Of a DNA stretch of 64,000 nt, positions 36,821 to 48,444 are shown piece after piece. The notes beneath the pieces were generated by a model that saw nothing but the letters and a program-made list of their open reading frames with translations, ran no database searches and was not told the origin of the DNA. The first letter of the stretch is position 1, and every line of letters begins with the position of its first letter. Source of the stretch: Dillenia suffruticosa (Eukaryota; Streptophyta; Magnoliopsida; Dilleniales; Dilleniaceae); NCBI GenBank assembly GCA_033439265.1, contig JAVTVX010000031.1:9223501-9287500 (forward strand). The letters are read 5' to 3'. The position numbers were made by a program, and so were the translations under genes.

Positions 36821-37757
36821 TTATCAAAGAGTTATTTTACTAACATCACCTACAAAACAACAAAACTAAAACCAAAAGCACAAATGGTAGTGAGAGAAGA
36901 CTTATATTAAACAAGCCTAGAGGGAGAGGGACAAAGTTTGGGATAAAAAGATGGTAGCCAGAATTTAGGTGGGGGAGAGAGAGAGAGAGAGAGAGAGAGA
37001 CAAGAGCAGAGCAAGAAAGAGAGAGAGAAACTAACATGAAAGAAAGGAGAAATAAGGATTATAAGGCCAACTTTTTGATAACCATTAAAGTATTTTAAAG
37101 GATACTTTATGCAAATAATCACAATTTAAACTTAATTTTTTAGAACTCAAACAACTAACAAAAACAACTTTCTAAAATTTGAATTATGCGAGACCCCTAA
37201 TTCTTATGACCATGATTTTAAAGGGAACTATGAATTGAAAATTTTGGAACCCTAATTCTTATGACCATGATTTTAAAGGGAACTATGAATTGAAAATTTT
37301 GGAATGTTAATGCTTATGCCCCTAATTTGATCCAATTGGCCAGATTTAAACAATATATCACAATACGAGAAACTATAATAAGTTTCTTGTTAGATTTGCT
37401 TATCACAAATAATAAACAAAAATAGCAATAAAAAGATATATTTTATTAATTAAAATCGCATTATTTTATAACATCACAAGTGAAGTAGACCCACCTATTG
37501 AAGGTTCTTTCCTCTGATCTAACTTTGTTCAAGAACATAAATTTATTCTGTTTCTCTTTGTTTAATCCATAAGAAAATTGTTATTCAATTCATAATTACC
37601 ATTAAAAGAAAGTTTAAACATTCCATCCAATATTCCATGGAAAAAATGACAACAAATTTCTCTTTCCTACTGTGGAAACATTTAAGAACATCAAAATGGT
37701 GACCATGAACTCTGTCCCTCGTAGTTGAAGCCCGAAGGAAAACCAAAGGCCCCAAAC
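36821..37757. other. Intergenic DNA without recognisable gene
   Basis: AT-rich sequence with a (GA)n run at about 36970-37004 and the 55-bp tandem duplication at 37195-37304. No coding or element structure was recognised. Confidence 0.5.
37195..37304. repeat. Perfect tandem duplication of 55 bp
   Basis: Copies 37195-37249 and 37250-37304 are identical, each starting ccctaattcttatgacc and ending ttttggaa. The absence of differences means a recent event. Confidence 0.95.
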
Positions 37758-37929
37758 GATGGGCACCTTTGTCTCTTAATCAGGTCAGAAGTTCGACTCT
37801 CTCTGGGTACGGAAAAAATAATATTGAAAGACCCACCCCAAAATGGGCCCTGCAGCGGTTGATCTATATTAGTCGAAACGAAATTCCGGATACTGGGTGA
37901 TAACCAAAACAAGATACCAAAAAAAAACA
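37758..37929 (+). mobile_element. tRNA-derived SINE with 13-bp target duplication
   Basis: The target duplication aaaggccccaaac is present at 37745-37757 and 37930-37942. Inside is a box B-like motif (agttcgactct, about 37790), a body shared with the second copy near 51104-51258, and an A-rich tail after gatacc. Such elements copy through RNA using LINE enzymes. Confidence 0.8.
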
Positions 37930-37949
37930 AAAGGCCCCAAACCTCCTTT

Positions 37950-38334
37950 TTAAAGGGGAAAATATATATATAGATATATGTATATATAGGAGGGGGTTTT
38001 GTTGCTGAAGAACAGTGGTGATTTCTTCTCCCTTATGCTTCAGATTTCAGAGGAGAGTTTTTAATAGCTAACTCTTCAAGTTTCCTAGTGTTGACTTGAT
38101 TTTTCTCAAGACTAAAATCTCCCTTGTTTCTTTATCTCTTTGCATTTTGTGAACTAAGAGTTTTGATTCCTAGGAATTCTACTTGTTACATCTGTTGTTT
38201 ACTCTAGTTTACTAGAGAAGACTGTGTAATCTGGTTTTACATGGTAGAGATTCAACTGGCTTAGTCTTTTGGTTTTTCTCCTAAAACGAAGGAGTTTTCC
38301 ATGTTAAAAAAATTCAGTGTTGTTCTCTCCGTGT
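37950..38334 (+). repeat. Possible Ty1/copia LTR remnant (fossil)
   Basis: The stretch tggtttttctcctaaaacga to ttccatgttaaaa (about 38268-38310) resembles the end region of plant copia LTRs, and a TATA-like run (tatatatag) lies at 37965-37990. It may continue after the CACTA-derived insertion at about 39640. No internal domains remain. Confidence 0.3.
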
Positions 38335-39640
38335 CACTATAAGAAAACGGGATATCAGTGACAAAAAATTAGTGATGAAAAAATTTCATCGTAAATAGCA
38401 TCAGAATATAAACGGATTAACTTCAAACATTACAAAATAAAAAAAAGTAAAAATTATTGAGAGACTAACGACGAAAATTAGCGATAGAAATATTTTCATT
38501 GCTAATCGATAGCAACCGAAAGAAATTGTGTTACTTAACGAGAGATTAGGGATGGAGGTGACAGATTTTTTTTCGTTGCTAATCCGTCGGTGTACTAGTC
38601 TCGAGTAAAAGAAAAATAATAAATAAACTATTTAAAACTATCAATGACGGAATAGAGACAGAATTTTTAGTAATGAAAATTTTCTATCACTAATCTATCA
38701 CTAATTTCAGAAACTATGTAAAACTATCAACAACAGAATTTTTAACGACGGAAAATTTCCGTCGTTCCATCGCTAAAATTAATTTTTTTAATTAGCATTT
38801 TATATTTCTTTTATTTTATATTTCTTTTATTTTATTATTTTATATTAACAAATCATATTTATTATTTTATAGTATTTTAAATTAGCATTTTATTTTATTT
38901 TTTAAATCTTTTATTATTTAATTATTTTATAACAAATTAGTATTTTATATTATTTTATTATTGTTAAAAATATACAATAATAAGATAATAAGTAAAAAAA
39001 TGAACAAATACGACATTGTGGCATTGTAGCTGTTACAACTCAAACTCTGTTGCATGCTCAGATTCGAATTCACGTGATGACACTTTTTGGAAAAAAAAAA
39101 AGGCAGGGTGGGGGCATCGGTGGGCGAGCGCCAGTATTGACAGATTATGTAAAGCTATCAACGATGAAATTGGAAATATTCAATCGCTGATCAGTTAAAA
39201 AATTTGAAGGCCATGTTTTGAGTCCACATGATGACACTTTTCGAAAGAAAAAAAAGAAGGCAGGGCAGGAGTGTCGGTGGGCGGGCGCGAGCGAACACAC
39301 GGGTGCTAGCAAATTATGTAAAGCTATTAGCGATAAAATTTTTAGCAACAGAAATATTCCGTCATTGATAATTTTACATATAATTTGAAATAAGTAACAG
39401 ATTAACGACGGAAATATTCCGTTGCTAATCCGTCAAAAAATTTAACGATCAATGGTTTTCCATCACTAAGATTTAGCGATGAGATTTTTTGCAATGAAAT
39501 TAGCGATAAAAATTTTCCATTGCTAATACTCCTTAACGACGAAATCTTTACTATTAGCGATAGATATTTTCGTCACTGATACTTTATGCTAGAATTTTCT
39601 GCCTTTACCTGCACATGTGCTAGAATTTTCTGCCCCTAGA
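38335..39640. mobile_element. Non-autonomous CACTA-derived element
   Basis: The left end CACTATAAGAAAA at 38335 matches a CACTA terminus. The body is filled with units such as ttagcgatgg, aaattttccgtcg and gtcgctaat in both orientations, typical of subterminal regions. A block around cacgtgatgacacttttt (39070) is repeated at about 39220 with a similar GC-rich tail, giving a tandem duplication of about 150 bp. The right terminus could not be found, so the end is approximate. There is no transposase coding. Its repeat units differ from those of the CACTA at 1-6746, so it is another family. Confidence 0.65.
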
Positions 39641-40922
39641 ATTTTTTTTTTCTTCCTTGTTTCAAAGATCTGGGAGGCCTACAAAGAGCAGGAGATTTAC
39701 TTGTGATTGCTTGTTGTTTGATTAATTCAGGTATTGTTTTTGATAATTAGTGGTGATAGGCAGTGATCTTAATTTATTTTCATAAATTATCTATATTTGA
39801 TAATTATATTGAAATCGATTAAATCTAGTTTAAGTTAAATCGGATTTTTAAAAGTAAAACTTTTTGTTTTTATTTTTGTTATATATAAAATTTAAATTTA
39901 AAATTTTATTTAAAAGATAAGTGTTTAATCACCTGACCAACTAGAAGGTGGTGCAGGTAGTAATCATTGATGACAGAGCGATTACTGGTGGCAACCGAAG
40001 GGGTAATCGGAAGTATCTAAGCGGTCACTTGTAATAATAAGATGTATCTGTCCGCCCAACGGAACAAATCAGGAATAACAACATTCCGAAAATTCCCCTC
40101 AATTTAAGCCCTACCAATCTCTATTTAAAGGTATGATGCTAAGTAAGATTCTCTTCGAAAAGACCTACTTTACCTTTTTTCTTACCAAAGTGAAAGTCAC
40201 ACTTGGTTCAAATTAGAAAAACAAAAAAACAATATGCAAATACCTTTAGATTTTATACAATGGCCAACGTCTGCCCACCTATATCTAGGCGTCTGAATCC
40301 TAAAATTTTAGGAATATCCATCCAAAATTCCGAAAAGTACCCTGTCTTGAAAACTTTAGACTTCACTCAAATTAGAAAAAAAATAACCTACAAATTCTTT
40401 TTCTTATTCTAAAGCAATTTCAAAAACGCAAAATTTTGCATTAGACAACCCCTCTCTCCCCCTCTCAAAGAGGAAACAGGTTAGTTTGTCTTTCATTCTC
40501 TCCATATCTTTACATACCCTTTCGTTTTTCAGGGTTATATTCTTTGGGTTTGTTTTGTTTCATGCAAAATGTGGTGAGTCGACTTTTCGAAAGGTCTTTG
40601 TTTGTTTTTTATTTGTTGTTGGTGGTGTTGTCTCCAAGATGAGATTCTCATGTCAGGTCAGATTTTACAGGTTATCATATTGATGGTGTGGGCATGTTTA
40701 TGGATATTTTATGTTTATGGATATTTTTATGAATAATTTCTAAATATATGTACATCTAACTCCCAATGGCAAAATCAATCTATTTTTCCAATTCTATTGT
40801 AACTACATGATTATGCTTATTAATGTATACGTCACCAGTAAGTACCATGATTGAGGATAAGTATATGAAGAAGCAATCTTTGTTATGTTTACTCCATTTT
40901 TTAGAAGTTCTAGTTTTGTTTT
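39641..40922 (+). promoter_or_regulatory. Probable former promoter and 5' region of PHT1
   Basis: This is the sequence that would lie directly upstream of PHT1 without the copia insertion at 40923-48276. It has a P1BS-like site (40312-40319), a TATA-like tatttaaa at about 40122, a C/T-rich stretch (40449-40468) like plant 5' leaders, and a possible intron donor (gaaacag/gttagt, about 40480). The transcription start is not determinable. The part 39820-39965 also has a diverged relative at 50850-51000. Confidence 0.4.
40312..40319 (+). promoter_or_regulatory. P1BS-like element (GAATATCC)
   Basis: Fits GNATATNC, the binding site of the phosphate-starvation regulator PHR1, which is common in PHT1 promoters. 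After removing the copia insertion and one target copy it would lie about 767 bp upstream of the PHT1 start codon. A single match of this loose pattern in 1.3 kb can also arise by chance. Confidence 0.35.
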
Positions 40923-41356
40923 TGTTGGATTTATATACACATACACACGCGGAAGCGTGCGAAATTTTAGAAATCATAAAAGATTAGAGTTTTCGGTCAT
41001 ATCTCAAGGAGTAGATCGCAAAAATCCAGGGAACCACAAATCTCAATCAAATGGCCTCGCCATCGGGATGATAACCACGAAACTCGAGCTATCACCGCAA
41101 TACCACAACACCGCAATCTAAATCCAGTGACACAAATTCTCTACATAGAATTTTCTCCCTCTCTCAATCGTGCCTCTACCCAATTGTTTTTGCAATAGTG
41201 GTAATCCCTAGGGTTTGCCCTAGTTTCCATATCCTTCCTTCACCACACATGGTAGGAATTCAAATCCCATCAGTTACCATTTGTGAATATAGAAAGTGAG
41301 AAATTTTTCATTTTCCAAATATGGAAAGATGCCTCATGTGGGCATTAATTCCTTCA
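40923..41356 (-). repeat. Left (3') LTR of the copia element
   Basis: 434 bp, starts tgttggatttat and ends attccttca. It aligns with 47819-48276 over its whole length. Confidence 0.92.
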
Positions 41357-44300
41357 TCTCCCACTTGCACACGAGGGCATTTTCGTCCGTCACGAGATCA
41401 CAACTCATGCGATCTCCTATATCACCCTTCTGGATTTTTATACTAGATTGGGTGTCGTGCGACTGGTAAGTACACCTGCATATAAAGACTTCTCGATGCA
41501 CCTGTTAGGATGTTCGAGGAGTCGACGTTAATAATAAGAAAAAATATCTCGCTGTACCCCAAACTCAACATACTTACATCCTTCGAGCCACTTTCCTCAT
41601 CGAAAGTGATCCCCAATATGTACTCGAATGTGTATTCATTATTACATTCGTATCCCAACGTGGAATACGTAACAGACCGGTCGGTGAATACAATACAATG
41701 ATATAATATAGATTGGTTTTCTTTTCCCAAACTCGAATCCATCGGTCTCAATTCAATTGCTTTAGACCTCAATTTATTTTCCGAGCTATAGGTAAACAGA
41801 CTAAAGTAGCAAACACTGAATCAAGACTTCTAGAGACAGTCAAAAATAAAATAAGGGTACTAGAGATCCCACCCAATGGATCTCGGGTCTCACACAGCTG
41901 GAACGGGGATCATGACTAGATTATCGTCTCATGTAATTGCTCCCACTATTCCCAGTCGTCTATCACACGCAGTATGAAACGTGTGCCACAGTGTTAATCC
42001 CTTATTTCTTATAAAGGCATATGTCAGATTTCTCTAACATTATGTAGATACGGAACTAAGTCTACACATAAGACTCTACCCAGAGATCTCAGAGAGAGTG
42101 TCTCAGAGACAATATCACTATCGCAGGTGATATCCGAGATCTCAAATCTGGCTACTCACAAGCAACATGGATATGGATATTTCTATGAAGGTCATATCCC
42201 AAATGATCTCATCCTGAACACGTATCAGGGCGACTTTTGTTCTAGCTGGTCCACTCTCAATGCCTCTTATGACTAGAACCGTCTCATCTCCGCTTACTCA
42301 GAGCTGGAGGTGGTTGCTTGTGTGAGAGAGTCGACCTTGCCTGCCTGACATATATTTTATCACATAAAAAATATACATTATATAAATAAGTGCATTATTT
42401 AAGGAAATATGATTTTAACTGTGACTGAATAATGCACAAAATCATATATAAATATAATAAGTATCATATCGTCAGTTTAGTATAATGAGAAAAGTCAAAA
42501 TATTCAATGACACTCTATGTGCTATAAATGGGTCTCTAGTTATGGGTTTGGTGAAGGGGTCAGCCACCATGCAATGTGTCGAGATGTACTTGACGGTCAC
42601 TTCATTCTTCTCGATGATGTCTCTAACAAAATTATATTTGGTGTCGATGTGTTTGGTCCTATTATGATACTTAGGGTCTCGAGTGTTGGCGATAGCGGCC
42701 TGATTGTCACAGTATATCATCACTGGCCTCCCACTATCAGCCCCCTAAGTCATCTAATAGTCTCCGAAGCCAAACACTCTCCTGAACTACGACTGAGCAA
42801 GCCACGAACTCAGCCTCCATCGTAGATAAAGCTACACAGGTCTGCTTCTTGCTGCTCCAAGAAATGGCACCACCATTGAGCAAGAAGGCAAAACCTGATG
42901 TCGATTTGCGCTTATCCAGATCACCGTCACAGTCGGCGTCTGAATATCCTATGAGGCGCAAATCACCTCTCCCATAACACAAGGAATAGCTCGCAGTTCC
43001 CTTGAGATATCTAAATATCCTTTTCACTGCTCTCCAGTGACCCCTTCCAGGATTTGATTGATATCTACTCACCAGACCGACTACATAACATATGTTTGGT
43101 CGTGTACACAACATCGCGTACATCAGACTTCCCACTGCACTGGAATAAGGGATTTTGCGCATCTCCGTTATTTCTTCCTGAGTTTTCGGGCACATCTCAA
43201 GACTCAGACCATCACACTTGGCGATTGGAGTATCAATAGGATTACAATCACTCATCTCAAAGCGCTCGAGAATTTTCTTAATGTAGGTCTCTTGTGAAAG
43301 AGCTAACATTCTTCTCGATCGATCTCTCTGGATCTTAACTCCAATGATGAACTCAGCTTCACCCATGTCTATCATGTCGAAGTTCATTGACAACCATATC
43401 TTGATCGTCATCAGATACTGAATGTTGTTCTCAGCCAACATTATATCATCCACATATAGGGACAGGATCACAAAAGAGTCATCAGATCGTATCAGATAAA
43501 CACAATGATCCTCCTCGATCATTGTAAACCATAAGATATCACCTCCTCATGAAATCTGAGGTATCACTGTCTGGATGATTGCTTTAGGCCATATATCGAC
43601 TTTCGAAGTCGAGTCCTCATGACCTACTAGAATGAACCCAGAGGTGGCTACTCCATGTAGATCTCCTCATCCAGGTTTCCGTTAAAGAAAGCGGTCTTTA
43701 CATCCATCTGATGCAATTCTAGATCCATGCTTGCGACAATCGCCAAGAGTAGACGGATCGATATAAATTTGACTATAGGGAAGAAAGTCTCCTCCTAATC
43801 AATGCCCTTTGTCTGTGTGTAACCTTTGGCTACTAGACGGACTTTGTATCTTTCCACCGATCCGTCGGCCTTTATTTTGATTTTGAGAACCCACTTGTTC
43901 CTATGGCCCTTCTATCTTTAGGTAGGTCAACTAAGTCCCAGACCCCGTTGACGTTCATTGATTCCATCTCCTCTTTCATGGCCTCTAGCCATTGGTCCTT
44001 CATAGGACTTTGGAGAGCCTTCTCAAAGGTCTGAGGTTCCTCCTCATCCTTAAGAGTTACGATGAGGATCTCATCCTCTATTGGAAAATGACGTCGGGGT
44101 ACATGTCCCCAACTATTCCTACGAGGAGGAGGAGCCTCCTCACCTCGAGATGGGTCACTCCCACTTGGACAAAGATCTGTTTCAGGCTCTTGGGTCCCAC
44201 CCCTAGGCTCAATTGGGCTGTTAGGCTCACCCATCTAATAAAATATGAAATCCTGGTCAATTTCGCCTCTCTTAGGGAAATCATTTTCCAGGAACGTAGC

Positions 44301-46729
44301 ATTATGAATTCGATCTCAGAGACCGTGCTATCTATACGTTCACCTAGGAACACATGTCCCTTAGAATGTTCGGAGTACCTTACAAAGATACATTTCTTTT
44401 CTCGCAGGCCTAACTTACCATGTGGGTGTGAGGAATTGTGAACGTGTGCGACACAACCCCATGGTCTCAAATGGCTAAGGTCAAGTTGTCTCTCTGTCCG
44501 AAACTCGTATGGTGTACTGACTACGGATTTTGTTGGAACACGGTTAAGAACGTAGGCAGCAGTCAACAATGCATCTCCCTAGTGGGAGATTGTCAAATTA
44601 GTCTGCGCTATCATCGATCTCACCATTTCCAATAGAGTCCTATTCCTTCTCTCGGCTACCTCGTTCTGCTGGGGAGTAGCAGAAACGGTCAACTGTCTCG
44701 TAATGCCCTTCTCAAAATAGAGCTCTTTAAACTCCTCAGACAAATACTCGCGTCATCGATCAGTTCTGAGAGTTTTAACTCTCAAGTCTAACTGGTTTTT
44801 ACCTCGCTGATAAATCTCCTGAAGCAATCTAATGCCTCAGACTTGTGCGAGATTAGGTAGACGTAACCGAAATGCATGTAATCATCTATGAACGTAATGA
44901 AATACGTGACTCCGTTTCGGGCTCTCACATTCATAGGTTCACAAATATCGGAGTAGATCAATTGCAATGGGTCCCAGCCCTCATTGCCTTTCCAAATGGT
45001 TTTGTCGTCGCTTTGCCGACTAAGCAAAACTCATATAAGGGCAACTCGATCTGGGTTAGCAGGCCCAAGAAGCCACTCATAGCTAACCGGTTTATTCTCT
45101 CTTGCCCTATGTGGCCAAGTCTACTATGCCAAATAGAAATATCATCAACTACGCTATCAGATGTATGCGCAATAGAAGACAAATCAGAAATTTTATTAAA
45201 GAAAATCAAATCCAATGCATAAAGTCCATCATGGACTAAACTAGTATATAAAATAAAGTTATCGTAGATGGCAAAAACACTCAAATTTCTGAAAATGACA
45301 GAATATCCTAAACGATCTAAACAAACGACAGATCTGAGATTCCGCCGAATCTCGGGAGCATACAGCACATCATGTAGATCTAGGACTTGGTTACTTGGCA
45401 GCATCAGCTTGCATATAACAATCCCCTTCACAACCACAAATGATTCGTTCCCCACGTACAGCCTCCTCACTTGGGGACTCAATCGGCGGAACTCCATATA
45501 TGCGCTCCTATCTCGAGCTACATGGTCGGTAGCTCCTGAGTCTACAATCCACAAAGAAGAAAAGTTAGTAAGCATCATAGTGGATGAAACATAACTTATA
45601 CCATGTAAAGAAGAAGGACATACCTTTCGCTCGCCACACTCGCGAGCGAAATGCCCACATTTGCCACAAACGTAGCATCGAACTCTACTCTTGTCTTGCT
45701 CCTTCTTCTTACGTTTCTGCCCTCTGTCATCAGTCTGCGCCAATGGCTTCCTCTTAGCCTGGCTAGGTTTCTTATCATGTTTGCGCCATTTACGCTTGAC
45801 GCCCTTGGAGCCCTTACTCGACTCCGCCACATAGGCATGACCAGAAACCGATCTAATCACCTCCTGACGCTCCTCCTCGAGCTCACAATGCCTACGCACG
45901 TTCATGAAAGTACGAATACTCTCAGTGTGCATGATATACGTCTTCACCACATCCCAGGAGTCAGGCAAGGCCTGGATTACTCCTAGTACCTAAACCTCAT
46001 CAGACATTGGCTCCCCTATGTTCTTTAGAGAAGCGATCATACTCGACATATGCATCAAATGCTACTTCATAGTATGATCGGGTCTCTTTTTATAGGTGAT
46101 GAACCTATAGGTTAGCATCCTCAGCTTAGGAGCTGACTGGGAGCCAAGGTGCTCTCTCAAAGCACTCCAAACCGACATTGCAGTAGGATACTGCTCGTAC
46201 ACTGGAATCAGATCATCGTGCATGCTGCTAAGGAGGATGACCCTAGCTTGGCCATCCTTCTTCTTCCATGCACGATACGCCTCCTCATCCAATTTCGCCT
46301 GAGGCGTATCACCCACCCCGAGGTCTGTCATCTCGTGTAGTAAAACCTCCGCTAAGTCCTGCTCCTCGAAGATAAATTGAACTTTACGGTACCAAATCTC
46401 ATAATTATCACTGTTCAACTTGTCTCCATTAACGAGATCAAGTACGATACTTTTTGTCACAGCCATTGTCTCTGTCACACAGAAAGAAAGAGACGTCAGT
46501 GACTAATAATGTTTATTCTCCCAATTTCGTGCACCCTACGAATTAACAATCCAAAATGAATCGAGTATTGACCCCAAAGTGAGCATATGAGTCAACGGAC
46601 ATCATACACCACAACCCGGGATCTCATCTCACCATTCGGACTTTAATTCGGCGCACAAAATCCCACAAATAGTCATAAATGTGCACATAGGACCCCAAAA
46701 AATTGAAAAAATCAATTTTGGATGACCTG

Positions 46730-47245
46730 ACATGCCGCTGGGGTCCCCACACGCCGCCGCGCTCCGGCGGCGCGTCTGCAAGCCCTGTCATGTGCCTCCA
46801 CGTGCTGGCAGGAGCCTGGGTCACGCGCCAGATGCGCGATGCGCCGTTCACGCGCCAGACGTGCGGTACGCCGTTCACGCGCTGCCACACGCCTGGCGCA
46901 GCTCGGCTCACGCGCGGCCAGTCGCAGCGCGTATCTCACGCGCTGCCACGCGCCAGGAGCTGCTCCGCTCACGCGCTCCCATCGCGGCGTGCACACACGC
47001 GCTCTCACTCACGGAGTCGAATTAGCCGGGTCGGTCAACGGGTCAGATTTGACCTGACTTGCGGTAAATGGGTCGGGTTCTGATCCAACACGTGTCGAGT
47101 CATGGGTCGGATCTTTGACTCGCACGCAACCCGCTCTGACCCGATCCGGTCCCAGACTGGCTCACGCGCCTTGCTCGCGCATGAGGCCCATACGCCTGCT
47201 GGACGCGCTTCTGCGCGCTGTCCTGCACGCGCCCGTGGGTCTAGA
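46730..47245. repeat. CpG-rich leader with repeated cacgcgc motif
   Basis: Within the leader of the copia element, about ten copies of tcacgcgc or very similar words occur, mostly between 46815 and 47010, at intervals of roughly 15-40 bp. The GC content contrasts strongly with the surroundings. Open frames crossing it are products of composition, not genes. Confidence 0.7.
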
Positions 47246-47818
47246 CCTCTTCTTCCTTACCCGACGGGTCTACAACCGGTTTTTTCGATCCGGTTCTCCG
47301 AAAACCCATTTTCAGCTAATTTTTTACGGTGATTTCTGTCAGAAAATATATTTGAAATTCCCAAAAATATTTCAAACTCATTTTTTGAAAGATTCAAGCC
47401 CTAAACACGGTGAATCAAATATCCAACCTTTGGCCCTCCGCGACCTCGCCGGAAAACCCAGTTTCCGACAACCACTCAATGCAAAATGCATGTCAAATCG
47501 TAGATCAATGCACATGGAACATAAATATGCCATTTATTTAGATCAAAAATCCCTCTACATGGATAGATCTAGGTTTTTAAGTTTTGGGCACCCTTGGAGT
47601 CGAAAACTTTAATTTCAATTTTCAAGGCTAAAACGTGCTTCAAAAATTCAGAAAAAATTATATTTAAGACCTACGTAACATGGGTAACGTCACGGTATAT
47701 TCGGATTCACGAAACTCATTCGTGATCTGAAACCCATTTTTGCAACCCCATATTTTTTTTATACCCGAAAATATTCTGAAAATTATCTAATAAATCCAAC
47801 TCTACGCTCTGATATCAA

Positions 47819-48276
47819 TGTTGGATTTAAATGCACATACACATGCGGAAGCGTGCGAAATTTTCAGAATCATAAAAGATTAGGGTTTTCAAGCATATCT
47901 CAAGGAGTAGATCGCAAAAATCCAGGGAACCACAAATCTTGATCAAACGATCTCGCCGTCGGGATGATAATCACGAAACTCGAGCTATCACCGCAGCACC
48001 ACAACACCGTAATCGAAATCCGATAACACAAATTCTCTACACAGAATTTTCTCACTCTCTCAATCGTGCCTCTACCCAATTGTTTTTGCAATAGTGGTGA
48101 TCCCTAGGGTTTGCCCTAGTTTCCATATCCTTCCGTCACCACACATGATACGAAATCAAATTCCATCAATTATCATTTGTGAATATGGAAAGTGGGAAAA
48201 TTTTCATTTTCCAAATATGGAAAGATTTCATTTTCCAAATATGGAAAGATGCCCCACGTGGGCATTAATTTCTTCG
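47819..48276 (-). repeat. Right (5') LTR of the copia element
   Basis: 458 bp. The 24-bp difference in length from the left LTR is one tandem duplication of a tttccaaatatggaaaga-containing unit at about 48200-48250. Confidence 0.92.
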
Positions 48277-48444
48277 GTTTTCATGAGAGTATCTCTGGTG
48301 CTGAACATTATCTAGAAATTTGAAGGCATTGGTCTCATAATTTTGTGCTCTTTTTTTCTCTTCTTTCTTTTTTTTTTTTACCATAATCTCTTAGAGGGTG
48401 GTAACAGAAAAGGGAGGGAGAAGGGAAAGACAGGTCAAAACAAC

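Larger units (their letters stand above)
40923..48276 (-). mobile_element. Ty1/copia element (fossil) upstream of PHT1
   Basis: It is bounded by LTRs 40923-41356 and 47819-48276 and flanked by the 5-bp duplication gtttt (40918-40922 and 48277-48281). An initiator-Met type primer site lies beside the right LTR (ctctgatatcaa) and a polypurine tract beside the left LTR, so the element reads on the - strand. On that strand come a CpG-rich leader (47300-46700), gag with a zinc knuckle (46478 to about 45650), protease (about 45560), integrase (about 45200-44100), reverse transcriptase (about 44050-42900) and RNase H (to about 42490). The ends are recognisable and all parts are present, but the coding part is broken, with roughly half a dozen or more breaks. 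The LTRs differ at about 8% of sites by eye, suggesting a few million years. Confidence 0.92.

Noticed and set aside
46703-47083. Several overlapping open frames on both strands in the GC-rich block.
   Set aside because: They arise from low stop-codon density in CpG-rich sequence and lie in the leader of the copia element; no protein family is recognisable.
42472-47600. Periodic blocks considered for a CRISPR-like array or a host gene cluster.
   Set aside because: All recognisable coding parts belong to one copia element, and no regular repeat-spacer structure exists.
48343-48444. Upstream extension of the PHT1 frame beginning with a Phe-rich stretch.
   Set aside because: PHT1 proteins start with the conserved segment beginning at 48445; the extension is T-rich leader sequence.
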